From Paenibacillus bouchesdurhonensis (lineage in GTDB: Bacteria > Bacillota > Bacilli > Paenibacillales > Paenibacillaceae), in assembly GCF_900155685.1 (NCBI RefSeq), contig NZ_LT732547.1, forward strand, positions 70,478 to 134,477: a DNA stretch of 64,000 nt. The letters run 5' to 3'. Below, one piece after another: positions 19,761 through 27,974 of the stretch (positions are counted from its first letter, which is position 1; each line of letters starts with the position of its first letter). The notes beneath the pieces are model-generated. The model worked only from the letters and a program-made list of their open reading frames with translations, did no database searches and was not told the origin of the DNA. The position numbers and the translations under genes are program-made.

Positions 19761-21491
19761 GTGAAGGAGAACAAAGTCCAAATAGAAGGCATGCAGGCGA
19801 ATGTGCTGCCGCTTTCTATGGATGCGAACTTTTTCTTTGAGAGAGCTGTCTCCTCATTAGACCGCAATCGCTATGACAAGGCATTGAAATATTTTCGTAA
19901 AGCGGTGGAATATGAACCGGGCAATCCGGTGAATCATTGCAATATGGCGGGTATCCTCTCCGAAATGGGCGATTATGAGGCATCAAATGCTGTGTTGTCC
20001 GCCATTTTACAGGACATTGACCCGTCCATGACGGAATGTTATTTCTATATGGCTAATAATTATGCGAATATGGAGCAGTTTGAAGCGGCAGAAGAGGCAT
20101 TAATTTCGTATTTAGAAGAAGATGAAGGCGGACAATTCCTGGCAGAGGCAGAAGAGATGATGGATTTGCTGCAGTATGAGCTGCAGCGTCCGACGAAGCT
20201 AAAGAGCGTCAAATCGCGCGAAGGTATGATTGAGCACGACTTGGCTCGCGAATTGCTGGAAGAAGGAAAGTTTGTCCAAGCAGTAAAGCTCCTGGAGGAC
20301 ATTGTCGCTAAGCATCCGGATTTTCTGGCGGCTCGCAATAATTTGGCGCTAGGCTATTATTATCAGGGTTTATTTCCGGAGGCGATGGACGCGATCCACG
20401 GAGTGTTGGAGCAGGATGCATCTAATTTGCATGGTCTATGCAACCTGTCCGTATTTTTACAGCGTGAAGGAAATGTGGAGGAATTGGACAAGCTGAGGAA
20501 GCTGTTGCGAATCGTCGTTCCATTCCATCAGGAGCATTTGTTTAAGCTGGCGACGACGATGGGGATTTTGGGTGAGCATGAGGCGGCTTATACGCACTTC
20601 AGGCGGCTTCTTAAAGATCAAGAGGCGAACGGCGATCATACGTTATATCATTATGCAGCGGTGGCGGCATACAATACCGGGCGCTGCTCGGTCGCACGAG
20701 CGCTCTGGCAGCAGCTGAAGAGGCTTGATCCCGGATCGGGGATATCTTCTTTTTATCTAAACAGAATGGATGATTATGAGCTGCATGGGCAGTATCCTCC
20801 AATTAGCTATCATTATAACCTTCCTTTTGAAGAACAGCTTAGACACCCGGAAAAGTGGGAGAATGGCTTCCCACCGGAAATTAGGGATAATCCTCTCATA
20901 CGTTCTTCCTTCTTCTGGGCGCTGCGTCATGGCGATCATCATACGAAACTGCAAGTGATTCAGGCGCTCCGCCTGATTGCGGATCGTGAGGTCGAGGAAG
21001 CGCTTTTGGCATTTTTATTAGTTCCTGAGGAAGATGTCTATTTAAAGGACATGGCTGTATTGGTGTTAAGGTCACTTGGCGTAAAAGGCCCGGTACCCGT
21101 ATGGAAGGACGGGACAACCACTTTGGTTGATCCCAGCCAAATAGGTTCCAGTTTACCGGTATGGCGCAGCGAATGGCAGGCGGTAATCGATTTGGCCGTC
21201 AAGCGGATAGGGAAAATTTCGGATCTACAATTACAGCATGATATCGAAACGCTGTGGGTAGACTTTTTGACTCGTCTATATCCGGATATTCCAGCGATGG
21301 CTCATATTGAAGGCTGGGCAGCAGCATTGGACTACTTGACGGCCAAGAAGCATTGCAAAGCGATCACCTACGAAGAGGTAGCCAAACGATACGGAATATC
21401 TGCATCTACGGCCAGTAAGTACGCTCGTCGGGTGAACCAGGTATGCAATAGCGAGGAGAGCACGAATCGTACATTCCCCTTCGTACAATAA
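19761..21491 (+). CDS. TPR-repeat protein with C-terminal helix-turn-helix
   Basis: 576 residues. The N-terminal 300 residues hold TPR units (for example YDKALKYFRKAVEYEPGNP, then NNLALGYYYQGLFPEAMDAI), and the C-terminus has an HTH-like stretch (ITYEEVAKRYGISASTASKY). GTG 19761 has AGGAGGTG six bases upstream. It sits between the his operon and trxB, the position of B. subtilis yvcD, another TPR protein. No enzymatic motif seen; probably a scaffold or regulator. Confidence 0.85.
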   Translation: MKENKVQIEGMQANVLPLSMDANFFFERAVSSLDRNRYDKALKYFRKAVEYEPGNPVNHCNMAGILSEMGDYEASNAVLSAILQDIDPSMTECYFYMANNYANMEQFEAAEEALISYLEEDEGGQFLAEAEEMMDLLQYELQRPTKLKSVKSREGMIEHDLARELLEEGKFVQAVKLLEDIVAKHPDFLAARNNLALGYYYQGLFPEAMDAIHGVLEQDASNLHGLCNLSVFLQREGNVEELDKLRKLLRIVVPFHQEHLFKLATTMGILGEHEAAYTHFRRLLKDQEANGDHTLYHYAAVAAYNTGRCSVARALWQQLKRLDPGSGISSFYLNRMDDYELHGQYPPISYHYNLPFEEQLRHPEKWENGFPPEIRDNPLIRSSFFWALRHGDHHTKLQVIQALRLIADREVEEALLAFLLVPEEDVYLKDMAVLVLRSLGVKGPVPVWKDGTTTLVDPSQIGSSLPVWRSEWQAVIDLAVKRIGKISDLQLQHDIETLWVDFLTRLYPDIPAMAHIEGWAAALDYLTAKKHCKAITYEEVAKRYGISASTASKYARRVNQVCNSEESTNRTFPFVQ

Positions 21492-21640
21492 GTAGGCAGA
21501 GTATTTTGGCGCCTTATTGCCAGCGAGCGGGTAAAGCAGGCCTGTCTTGGGTAAAACTTGTGTATAGGATCAATTACATAATAGATTACAGGTCATTATG
21601 AATTGATTTGATAACCAGAGATACCAGGGAGGTTGGGTTA

Positions 21641-22609
21641 ATGTACAAAACGATTGTAATTGGAACCGGGCCAGCGGGGCTAACGGCAGCGATTTACTTG
21701 GCCCGCGCCAACTTGAGTCCGCTTGTGATCGAGGGGATGGAACCAGGGGGGCAGTTGACGACGACAACGGAGGTGGAGAACTTCCCTGGATTCCCGCAGG
21801 GCATTTTGGGGCCAGAATTGATGGATCAGATGCGGAAGCAGGCTGAACGCTTTGGCGCGAAATTCAGAAGCGGATGGGTGGAAGAGGTGGAGTTCGGCAA
21901 ACGGCCGTTCAAACTGACCGTTGAAGGTGGGGAAGTTCTAGAGGCAGAGACGCTTATCATTTCCACCGGGGCTTCCGCCAAATATCTCGGCATTCCGGGA
22001 GAGAAGGAAAACGTCGGCCGCGGAGTAAGCACGTGTGCGACTTGTGATGGATTTTTCTTCCGTAATAAAAAAATCATCGTCATTGGCGGTGGCGATTCAG
22101 CCATGGAGGAAGCGAGTTTCTTGACTCGCTTTGCCACCAGCGTGACGGTTGTGCATCGGCGCGACGAGCTGCGCGCTTCAAAAATTATGCAGGATCGCGC
22201 CAGGAATAATGAAAAGGTCGAGTGGGCGCTGAATCGTACGCCAATAGAGGTATCAACGGACGAGCTGGGCACGGTCATCGGCCTCAGGGTTCGAAACAAC
22301 GCAACGAATGAGGAGGAGTTGATTCCGGCGGACGGTATTTTTGTTGCGATTGGCCATACGCCGAACACGAAGTTCCTTGGTGGCCAGATCGAGACGGACG
22401 AACACGGCTATATTGTCGTGAAGCCGGGAACGACGATAACGAACATCGAAGGCGTGTTCGCCTGCGGAGACGTACAGGATACCCGCTATCGCCAGGCGAT
22501 TACGGCTGCAGGCTCCGGCTGCATGGCGGCGATGGATTGCGAGAAGCTGCTGGAGGGCGCTATGGTGCGCGATTGGAGTGAGACGCTGAATCCATGGTAT
22601 GAGGAATAA
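21641..22609 (+). CDS. trxB: Thioredoxin reductase
   Basis: 322-residue low-molecular-weight thioredoxin reductase. Seen: FAD motif GTGPAGLTAAIYLARA at the N-terminus, redox-active CATC (about residues 132-135), NADPH motif GGGDSAMEEASFLTRF, and the C-terminal FAD motif GVFACGDVQDTRYRQAITAA. ATG 21641 with GGGAGG about ten bases upstream is chosen over an in-frame ATG 33 bases earlier. Ends just before a strong terminator. Confidence 0.96.
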   Translation: MYKTIVIGTGPAGLTAAIYLARANLSPLVIEGMEPGGQLTTTTEVENFPGFPQGILGPELMDQMRKQAERFGAKFRSGWVEEVEFGKRPFKLTVEGGEVLEAETLIISTGASAKYLGIPGEKENVGRGVSTCATCDGFFFRNKKIIVIGGGDSAMEEASFLTRFATSVTVVHRRDELRASKIMQDRARNNEKVEWALNRTPIEVSTDELGTVIGLRVRNNATNEEELIPADGIFVAIGHTPNTKFLGGQIETDEHGYIVVKPGTTITNIEGVFACGDVQDTRYRQAITAAGSGCMAAMDCEKLLEGAMVRDWSETLNPWYEE

Positions 22610-22611
22610 GA

Positions 22612-22659
22612 GGCTGCCCCAAGTCATAATGAAGATAATGACTTGGGGCAGCCTTTATT
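22612..22659 (+). terminator. Strong terminator after trxB
   Basis: Perfect 16-pair inverted repeat GGCTGCCCCAAGTCAT / ATGACTTGGGGCAGCC with a ten-base loop and TTTATTT after it. It separates trxB from the convergent minus-strand cluster. Confidence 0.92.
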
Positions 22660-22900
22660 TGCTGGCTTCCAATCGCTCGATCGTTACCCGGCAGTATGCG
22701 GCTTGGCTGTGCTTCACGACATTCGTTACCGCTCCTTTGATGCAGATGCTGATGATGTTCTGGGTCAAGTCGGGGATATCCTGCAGGCTGGCGTCGCCGT
22801 AATCTCCAGCTTGATCCCGGCGATGCGGAGAATCTCTCCGGCTTCGGTCAGCTCCCCTGCTACAGTGATTGTCCGCATGTCCGAGTCAGCTCTTAGTTTT
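22655..22900 (-). pseudogene. Remnant of a DesK-type sensor histidine kinase
   Basis: Minus-strand translation gives, in one frame, a piece ending EAGEILRIAGIKLEI and, in the next frame, GDYGDASLQDIPDLTQNIIS followed by ICIKGAVTNVVKHSQAAYC. Read across the frame change this matches the region leading into the ATPase N-box of DesK-type kinases (LTQNI-SLCLKEAVTNVVKHS). Both the N-terminal sensor half and the rest of the ATPase domain are absent, and a frameshift lies near 22800. It overlaps the end of the ABC permease gene and stops at the trxB terminator, so it is a decayed fragment. Confidence 0.65.
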
Positions 22901-23633
22901 AAATTTCCTTCCGGCGAAAGTAGGTGAGTCCGGCCAGAAAGAATAGCAGAAAGCTGCCCAGCACGGTGATTAGCAAGCTTTGGAACGGCAGGTTAAAGGC
23001 GCCGAATTCGGCTTCACCGTTCGGCATCATAGCGAGCAGTGGCTGTGCCCAAGGGTAGAACGGGCCGTAGGTGGCCGAGTTGACGATGAGCATATTCGGA
23101 ATCGTCAGCGATACGTTCAGGGCGAGCGGTGCCGCAAAGCTCGCCCAGTTCAGCGATACACCGAGCTGCAGCGCGACGAGCGGCAGGCAGGCGATCCAGC
23201 CGCCTAGAATGCTCTGTAGGAACAGCCCCCACGGCATAGCTCCAGGGAAGGCATGAAATTTTGCTGCACCAATTAGGGCCAGGAGAAAGAAGAACTGGCT
23301 AAGCGCAAGCAGACCGGCAACAACGGCAAATTTGGCGAAATATACGCCTGTACGCGATACGGGCAGGACAAGCAGCTGCTTCCAGCCGCCGCCGGTATGC
23401 TCGTAGCGGCAGACGAAGGCCGCGAATAGTCCGGCCATAATAGGCAGGAACAGCATGCCGTGCAGCATGACCATGGCACCGAGCATGATCGGCCAAGGGT
23501 CAGCCCCCGCAGGCACCGATACTAATGCCCCGACTAATAGGGAAAGGAGTGGACTGGCCAGAATAATCAGCCAAATGCCGGATCTAGACATTTTCAACGA
23601 TTCCGCAGATAAAATTCGCAAGAAATTCCGCAT
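22899..23633 (-). CDS. ABC-2 type permease, lantibiotic/bacitracin-resistance type (subunit 2)
   Basis: 244 residues with six hydrophobic segments and the N-terminal pattern NFLRILSAESLKMSRSGIWL shared by LanE/LanG-type and BcrB-like subunits, which expel or detach membrane-acting peptides. About 28% visual similarity to the next permease in layout (start with charged 'L-AD-LK-RR-GIW' helix, 'WKQLLALP-SR'), suggesting duplication. Starts two bases after the upstream permease gene ends. The substrate is not deducible. Confidence 0.8.
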   Translation of the reverse strand: MRNFLRILSAESLKMSRSGIWLIILASPLLSLLVGALVSVPAGADPWPIMLGAMVMLHGMLFLPIMAGLFAAFVCRYEHTGGGWKQLLVLPVSRTGVYFAKFAVVAGLLALSQFFFLLALIGAAKFHAFPGAMPWGLFLQSILGGWIACLPLVALQLGVSLNWASFAAPLALNVSLTIPNMLIVNSATYGPFYPWAQPLLAMMPNGEAEFGAFNLPFQSLLITVLGSFLLFFLAGLTYFRRKEI

Positions 23634-23635
23634 GG

Positions 23636-24352
23636 TTAGTCCACATCCTTCCGGTTAAAATGCAACAGGCTGATAAGCATAATGAAGAGGCCCAGTACAA
23701 TGCCGCCAATCATGAAGGGCAGCGGGCTCGTGTCCCCTAAGGCCAACGTGGGCCAATTGAGCGGCATCCAAGCAGACAGATCCAGCGTAAACGGCGAGAG
23801 AATCGCTGCGGCTACGCCAATCGATACCGGAAGCGCCTGATTGCGAAACGTTAGCGACAGCCAGAGCTGAAGAGCTAATAGCGGCCATGCGGCTAAGTAA
23901 GGATAGAAGCCCATAGAAAGCAGCTCTTTGATCGGTAGAGCAGGCTCAAAGCCCAGGAGAAGTCCCAGCCCTACAGTACAAAGCGGCAGCAACAGGCAAG
24001 AAGCAGTCAACAGAAGGACGCAAAGTGCAAATTTGGACAGAAATACGGCACTTCGTGAAATCGGCAAGGCGAGCAACTGCTTCCATGAGCTCATCTGATG
24101 CTCTACATTGGCGACCAAGGAGCTAATCAAGGTGCAGCCAAGGAAGAGGGACATCGGGACGAATAATTCGATATTGTAAATTAATCCTCCCCAAAGGTTA
24201 TCCTTGTATATGTTGGATAAATAGTCGTAGCGCAGCCCGAAGTTCAGTCCCTGCATCGCGACTAGACCGAGTGGAGCCAGGAAGATTAGGAACCAGATCC
24301 CTTTGCGGCGTATCTTCAGGAAATCTGCGCGAAGCGAGCGCAGCACCATCAT
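23636..24352 (-). CDS. ABC-2 type permease, lantibiotic/bacitracin-resistance type (subunit 1)
   Basis: 238 residues, six membrane segments, N-terminus LRSLRADFLKIRRKGIWFLI and the cytoplasmic-loop motif SSWKQLLALPISRSAVFLSK, which is nearly repeated in the neighbouring permease. Overlaps the ATPase gene by four bases (ATGA). With the ATPase it forms an ABC exporter of the LanFEG/BcrAB kind. Confidence 0.82.
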   Translation of the reverse strand: MMVLRSLRADFLKIRRKGIWFLIFLAPLGLVAMQGLNFGLRYDYLSNIYKDNLWGGLIYNIELFVPMSLFLGCTLISSLVANVEHQMSSWKQLLALPISRSAVFLSKFALCVLLLTASCLLLPLCTVGLGLLLGFEPALPIKELLSMGFYPYLAAWPLLALQLWLSLTFRNQALPVSIGVAAAILSPFTLDLSAWMPLNWPTLALGDTSPLPFMIGGIVLGLFIMLISLLHFNRKDVD

Positions 24353-25260
24353 AGCGCTCCCTCCCCGATCACTTGCATGAAGATGTCCTCCAGGGATTTC
24401 TTCTTCTGCTCAACTCTGTAGACGGCGTGGCCGTTCTCGACGAGCCGCTTGACCAGATGGGCGACCTGAGGGTCTTTCATGCCTGGGAAGGTCAGAACTC
24501 CGCTTTGAAGGGTGCCTGTCTGGCCCATGTCCCGGGCAATCCAGATGGCCGAATCAGGCTCGGATACGACCAGTTCGATGTCGTGCCGGGCTTGAAGGCG
24601 GAGGTTATCGATCGTATCCTGATATACCATTCGTCCTTCGCGAATGATGCCGACCCTATGAGCCATTTGCTCCATTTCGCCGAGCAGATGGCTGGAGACA
24701 AGCACGGTAATGCCATACTGCTGCGGCATGTTCTTAATCAGCTCGCGAATTTCATGGATTCCTGATGGATCGAGTCCGTTGGTCGGCTCATCGAGAATCA
24801 GGAGCTCGGGATTGCCGAGCAATGAGGCCGCAATGCCCAGCCGCTGCTTCATGCCAAGGGAGAATCCCTTTACTGGACGCCTAGCTTCCTTGGTTAGGGA
24901 TACGATCTCCAGCACCTCATCGATCCGTGATTTCGGCACATCCAGAATGCGACGGATCGCTTCTAAATTGTCCGTAGCGCTTAAGTGGCCGTAATAGGAA
25001 GGATACTCTACGAGCGAGCCGATCCGCCGCAGAATATTCAGCTTGTTCTTTCTAAGCTCCTGCCCGAAAATTGAAATCGATCCGCTTGTCGGCTGGATCA
25101 AACCGAGCAGCATGCGGATCGTCGTTGTCTTACCGGCCCCGTTTGGTCCAAGAAAACCGTAAATATCCCCTTTCGAGATTTCCAAGTTCAACTGATCGAC
25201 TGCAGCGCGTCCGCGGTATTTTTTCGTTAATCCACTGGTTTGGATAATCATTTCGTTCAC
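24349..25260 (-). CDS. ABC transporter ATPase, lantibiotic/bacitracin-resistance type
   Basis: 303-residue BcrA/LanF-like ATPase. Walker A GPNGAGKTTTIRMLLGLIQP, signature FSLGMKQRLGIA, Walker B ELLILDEPTNGLDPSGI, H-loop SSHLLGEMEQ. GTG 25260 is the start, with GAGGTGA about six bases upstream. First gene of the exporter operon; the adjacent two-component system and the direct repeats at 25296-25346 suggest inducible expression by a membrane-active compound. Confidence 0.9.
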   Translation of the reverse strand: MNEMIIQTSGLTKKYRGRAAVDQLNLEISKGDIYGFLGPNGAGKTTTIRMLLGLIQPTSGSISIFGQELRKNKLNILRRIGSLVEYPSYYGHLSATDNLEAIRRILDVPKSRIDEVLEIVSLTKEARRPVKGFSLGMKQRLGIAASLLGNPELLILDEPTNGLDPSGIHEIRELIKNMPQQYGITVLVSSHLLGEMEQMAHRVGIIREGRMVYQDTIDNLRLQARHDIELVVSEPDSAIWIARDMGQTGTLQSGVLTFPGMKDPQVAHLVKRLVENGHAVYRVEQKKKSLEDIFMQVIGEGAL

Positions 25261-25280
25261 GATATATCACCTCGGAAACC

Positions 25281-25346
25281 ATCATATCCTCCGAAGTTTA
25301 AGTGCAGTGACTGGTGAAGTTTAAGTTTTGGTTAAGAGGTTGTTAA
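25281..25346 (-). promoter_or_regulatory. Phased direct repeats, candidate response-regulator operator of the exporter operon
   Basis: On the minus strand the hexamer TTAA(C/A)(A/C) recurs as TTAACA, TTAACC, TTAAAC and TTAAAC; the plus-strand positions of the units start at 25341, 25330, 25319 and 25296, i.e. spaced 11, 11 and 23 bases, whole helical turns. Two of them extend to the identical ACTTAAACTTC. A TATGAT hexamer (25286-25281) with no good -35 follows, which fits an activator-dependent promoter for the ABC genes. OmpR-family regulators typically bind such tandem repeats. Confidence 0.5.
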
Positions 25347-25417
25347 TAAGCTGAAAGTCTGACCCTTTTTGAAATGGCATGTGGTTCATCACGGTCATGC
25401 GGCGCTGAATTTGTGCT

Positions 25418-26812
25418 TTATGCAGTGGGATAGATGATGAACCGAGTACCTTCAACGGAGGATTCCGTATCGAGCTGGAGACCCATTTCCCGCAGCAGCA
25501 AATCTACGATGGCGAGTCCTAGGCCCGCGCCTTTGGCGTCTGAGGCAGTGCCGAGACCAGGGCCGCGATCTGTAATGGCGAGAGCGGCTTTTCCCTTCCA
25601 GTTTATCGTATGGATGCCTACATATTTGCCTGATCCGGCATGGCGAACGACATTCTGGAACAGGTTATCCAGTACGCGGCGGAAGCCTTGCGTGTCAATA
25701 GCCCATTTTAAAGGTTCCTCGGGCAGCTCGATATCGACGTCCATTTCAGCCTTCTCCCAGATCGGGTACCATGCGGCTGCGCTTTCTCTGACGAGGCGGT
25801 GCATGTCCTGTCTCTCCAAGGACAGCGCGTACCTGCCGCTTGTCAGTAAATTGTAGGACAGCAGATGGTCGATTAAGTGATCGAGGTCATCCAGCTTCGT
25901 CTCCATCAGGGATAAGGACTCGCGCGCCTGCGCGGATAAAGGCTCCTTTCCAATCGAGTAGAGATGACTGCCCAGCACCGTGAGGGGCGTGCGCAGGTCG
26001 TGGGACAGGTTGGCGATAAGGTTCTTCCGCAAATCTTCTTCCTCGCGTTCTCTTCGGCGCCCTTCCTCCAATTGATCCACCATATGATTAAAGGCTTTCT
26101 CCAGTCTGCCAATTTCGTCGGGCCGTCCTTCAGCTGTGGGCGCAGGCAGTCCATTATCCCCTGCATGTGTCATAGCGGCCTCCAGCCGGAGAAGGCGCTT
26201 GCGAATGTCACGGAAGAATAAGTAGGACAGCAGGATGAAGATGCCAAAGATGAGGGCCATAAACATGCCATAGAACCGAGTGTCGCTGGGTCGTCCTTGA
26301 GGCGTCAGGTAGGAGCGCGGCAGTTCGAAAACCATGAAGCCCTGCTTAAGCTCCTCTTTGCCTCCGATCAAGGCAACGATTGTATAGGGATCGGCATTGA
26401 TTCCTGCTTTCATAAAGGAAATCGTATTCTCTGCAGACCATTGCTTGGGAAGCGATGCCTGCACGGGCAGTTGAAGGCGGGTGGAACCCTCTCCATCGAC
26501 CCAGAAAAGCGTGGCATCAGGATACTCCTTCTTTAACGCAGCCAGCTTGGCGTTGATCCCCTCAGGCGAGGCTCCGGCCAGCGCTTTGGCCTGCTTATGC
26601 CACATTTGTTCCAGCTCATATGCAGAGCCGTAGGGCAGCTGAAAGGCATCCTGCCCGCCTAGATTAAGCATTCGGTTCACAGCCCAGGATGCCGCAAAGC
26701 TGGCTGGAATGAGCACAGGAATAAATACAAGGGCCGTCACAATGATCAGTACGTATCGGGAGAGCAGGGAGGTGCGAAGGCGCTGCAATGGGCTTTGCTT
26801 CATCAATCTCAT
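25418..26812 (-). CDS. Sensor histidine kinase (HAMP, HisKA, HATPase)
   Basis: 464 residues: membrane helix at about 20-42, extracytoplasmic domain of about 140 residues, second helix near 182-202, HAMP, then H-box NLSHDLRTPLTVLGSHLYSI, N-box DNLFQNVVRHAG, G1 ITDRGPGLG and G2 GAGLGLAIVDLLLREMG. The large outer domain distinguishes it from the small intramembrane BceS-type sensors. Overlaps the response regulator gene by four bases. Function inferred: senses a signal that induces the adjacent exporter. Confidence 0.9.
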   Translation of the reverse strand: MRLMKQSPLQRLRTSLLSRYVLIIVTALVFIPVLIPASFAASWAVNRMLNLGGQDAFQLPYGSAYELEQMWHKQAKALAGASPEGINAKLAALKKEYPDATLFWVDGEGSTRLQLPVQASLPKQWSAENTISFMKAGINADPYTIVALIGGKEELKQGFMVFELPRSYLTPQGRPSDTRFYGMFMALIFGIFILLSYLFFRDIRKRLLRLEAAMTHAGDNGLPAPTAEGRPDEIGRLEKAFNHMVDQLEEGRRREREEEDLRKNLIANLSHDLRTPLTVLGSHLYSIGKEPLSAQARESLSLMETKLDDLDHLIDHLLSYNLLTSGRYALSLERQDMHRLVRESAAAWYPIWEKAEMDVDIELPEEPLKWAIDTQGFRRVLDNLFQNVVRHAGSGKYVGIHTINWKGKAALAITDRGPGLGTASDAKGAGLGLAIVDLLLREMGLQLDTESSVEGTRFIIYPTA

Positions 26813-27486
26813 GATCTCACCCGGTAGCCGATTCCCCGGATCGTCTCGATAATTTCGGGCGATGCGGGATCGCGTTCTATTTTTTCGCGTAAATGCCGGA
26901 TATGTACCATCAGAGACTTATCGCCTTCCAGATAGGGTTCGCCCCATACGGCTTCATAGATTTGCTCCTTCGTCATAATTTGGCCGAGGTGGCGCAGCAG
27001 GTATTTGAATATATGAAACTGCTTTCCGGTAAGGATGACCTCTTCTCCGTTATCCTGGTTGATTATAAGGTTCTCGCGCTCATGGATGAGCAGATGCCGA
27101 AGCTTTAGCGGCTCCGAGGAAGTACTGCCACTGCGGCGGAGCAGCACTTCAATCCGGGCGACCAGCTCATCCGGATGAAACGGCTTCGTCAAATAATCGT
27201 CCGCGAACTCCAGGCCCTGCAGCTTATCGTCGATCGATGTTCTGGCCGACAGCATTAAAATGGGCAGATCGGGATACTGCTTCTTTAGCCGCTGTCCGAT
27301 CGTGAAGCCGTCCAGACCCGGCAGCATGACATCGAGAATGACGAGCCGACAGGCATCCGCTTGTTCCAAGGCGCCTTCTCCGCTGGTCAGCCAAGTTACG
27401 CGGTAGCCACGATCCTGCAGATTCCCGCTGACCCATTCTCCAATCTCCGTATCGTCTTCAATATACAGCAAATGAATTTGATTCAT
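26809..27486 (-). CDS. Response regulator, OmpR/PhoB family
   Basis: 225 residues. Receiver domain with acidic pair YIEDD, phosphoacceptor Asp in VILDVMLPGLDGF (about residue 51), conserved Lys in DDYLTKPFHPDEL, then a winged-helix domain ending IRHLREKIERDPASPEIIET, then IRGIGYRV. AGGAGG precedes the ATG. First gene of the kinase operon. The repeats in front of the exporter operon are its probable target. Confidence 0.92.
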   Translation of the reverse strand: MNQIHLLYIEDDTEIGEWVSGNLQDRGYRVTWLTSGEGALEQADACRLVILDVMLPGLDGFTIGQRLKKQYPDLPILMLSARTSIDDKLQGLEFADDYLTKPFHPDELVARIEVLLRRSGSTSSEPLKLRHLLIHERENLIINQDNGEEVILTGKQFHIFKYLLRHLGQIMTKEQIYEAVWGEPYLEGDKSLMVHIRHLREKIERDPASPEIIETIRGIGYRVRS

Positions 27487-27561
27487 AATTAGGCCTCCTT
27501 AATACTCCTATTGTGACAAATCTGCATAAAAAAATAAACCACACTGACAAGTAAAACTAGC

Positions 27562-27581
27562 CTTGTGATTGTAATCACAAG
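27562..27581 (+). promoter_or_regulatory. Candidate FNR-type operator
   Basis: Perfect 20-base palindrome CTTGTGATTGTAATCACAAG, matching the Bacillus FNR/CRP-type consensus TGTGA-N6-TCACA. Its centre (27571.5) lies about 41 bases before a start point placed by a TAATTT -10 at 27601-27606, the class II activator position, upstream of the DUF1858 and DUF438 genes. Confidence 0.65.
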
Positions 27582-27611
27582 TCGCTGCCGCAGCCTGTGC
27601 TAATTTTGATA

Positions 27612-27626
27612 TGAGAATGGTTTTCA
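27612..27626 (+). promoter_or_regulatory. Weak Fur-like 7-1-7 repeat
   Basis: TGAGAAT-G-GTTTTCA matches the 7-1-7 Fur box TGATAAT-N-ATTATCA at 11 of 14 positions. It lies around the expected transcription start of the DUF1858 gene. Could be chance. Confidence 0.2.
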
Positions 27627-27656
27627 ATCAAATTTGAAGAAATGCGGTGAGAGTTC

Positions 27657-27884
27657 ATGGGGAAATTGATCGATTTGCGTAAAACGGTGTACGAGTTATG
27701 TACGGCCGATCCTGAAATCACCGCTATTATGGTAGGCCTGGGCTTTGAGCAGCTTGCCAAGCCGGGCATGCTACAGAGCGCGGGGCGTTTTATGACGATC
27801 CCCCAAGGGGCCAGGCTGCGCAAGGTGGAGCTGGATAAAATTAAGGATGCATTTCTCGCAAAGGGTTATGAAATCAAGGAATGA
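27657..27884 (+). CDS. DUF1858 domain protein
   Basis: 75-residue protein consisting of a single DUF1858 domain (LIDLRKTVYELCTADPEITA, then IMVGLGFEQL). Such domains commonly occur with DUF438/hemerythrin proteins and hybrid-cluster or nitrite/NO-related genes in anaerobic metabolism, and here too a DUF438 gene follows 90 bases downstream. The FNR-type palindrome 75-95 bases upstream supports expression without oxygen. Biochemical role not established. Confidence 0.8.
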   Translation: MGKLIDLRKTVYELCTADPEITAIMVGLGFEQLAKPGMLQSAGRFMTIPQGARLRKVELDKIKDAFLAKGYEIKE

Positions 27885-27974
27885 GTCCAACACGATGAAC
27901 TGTCCGAGGCTTTGGTCTTTAGGATATTTAGAATATGAAAATAACAGGTTTGAATTATAAAGGAGGATACAGCA

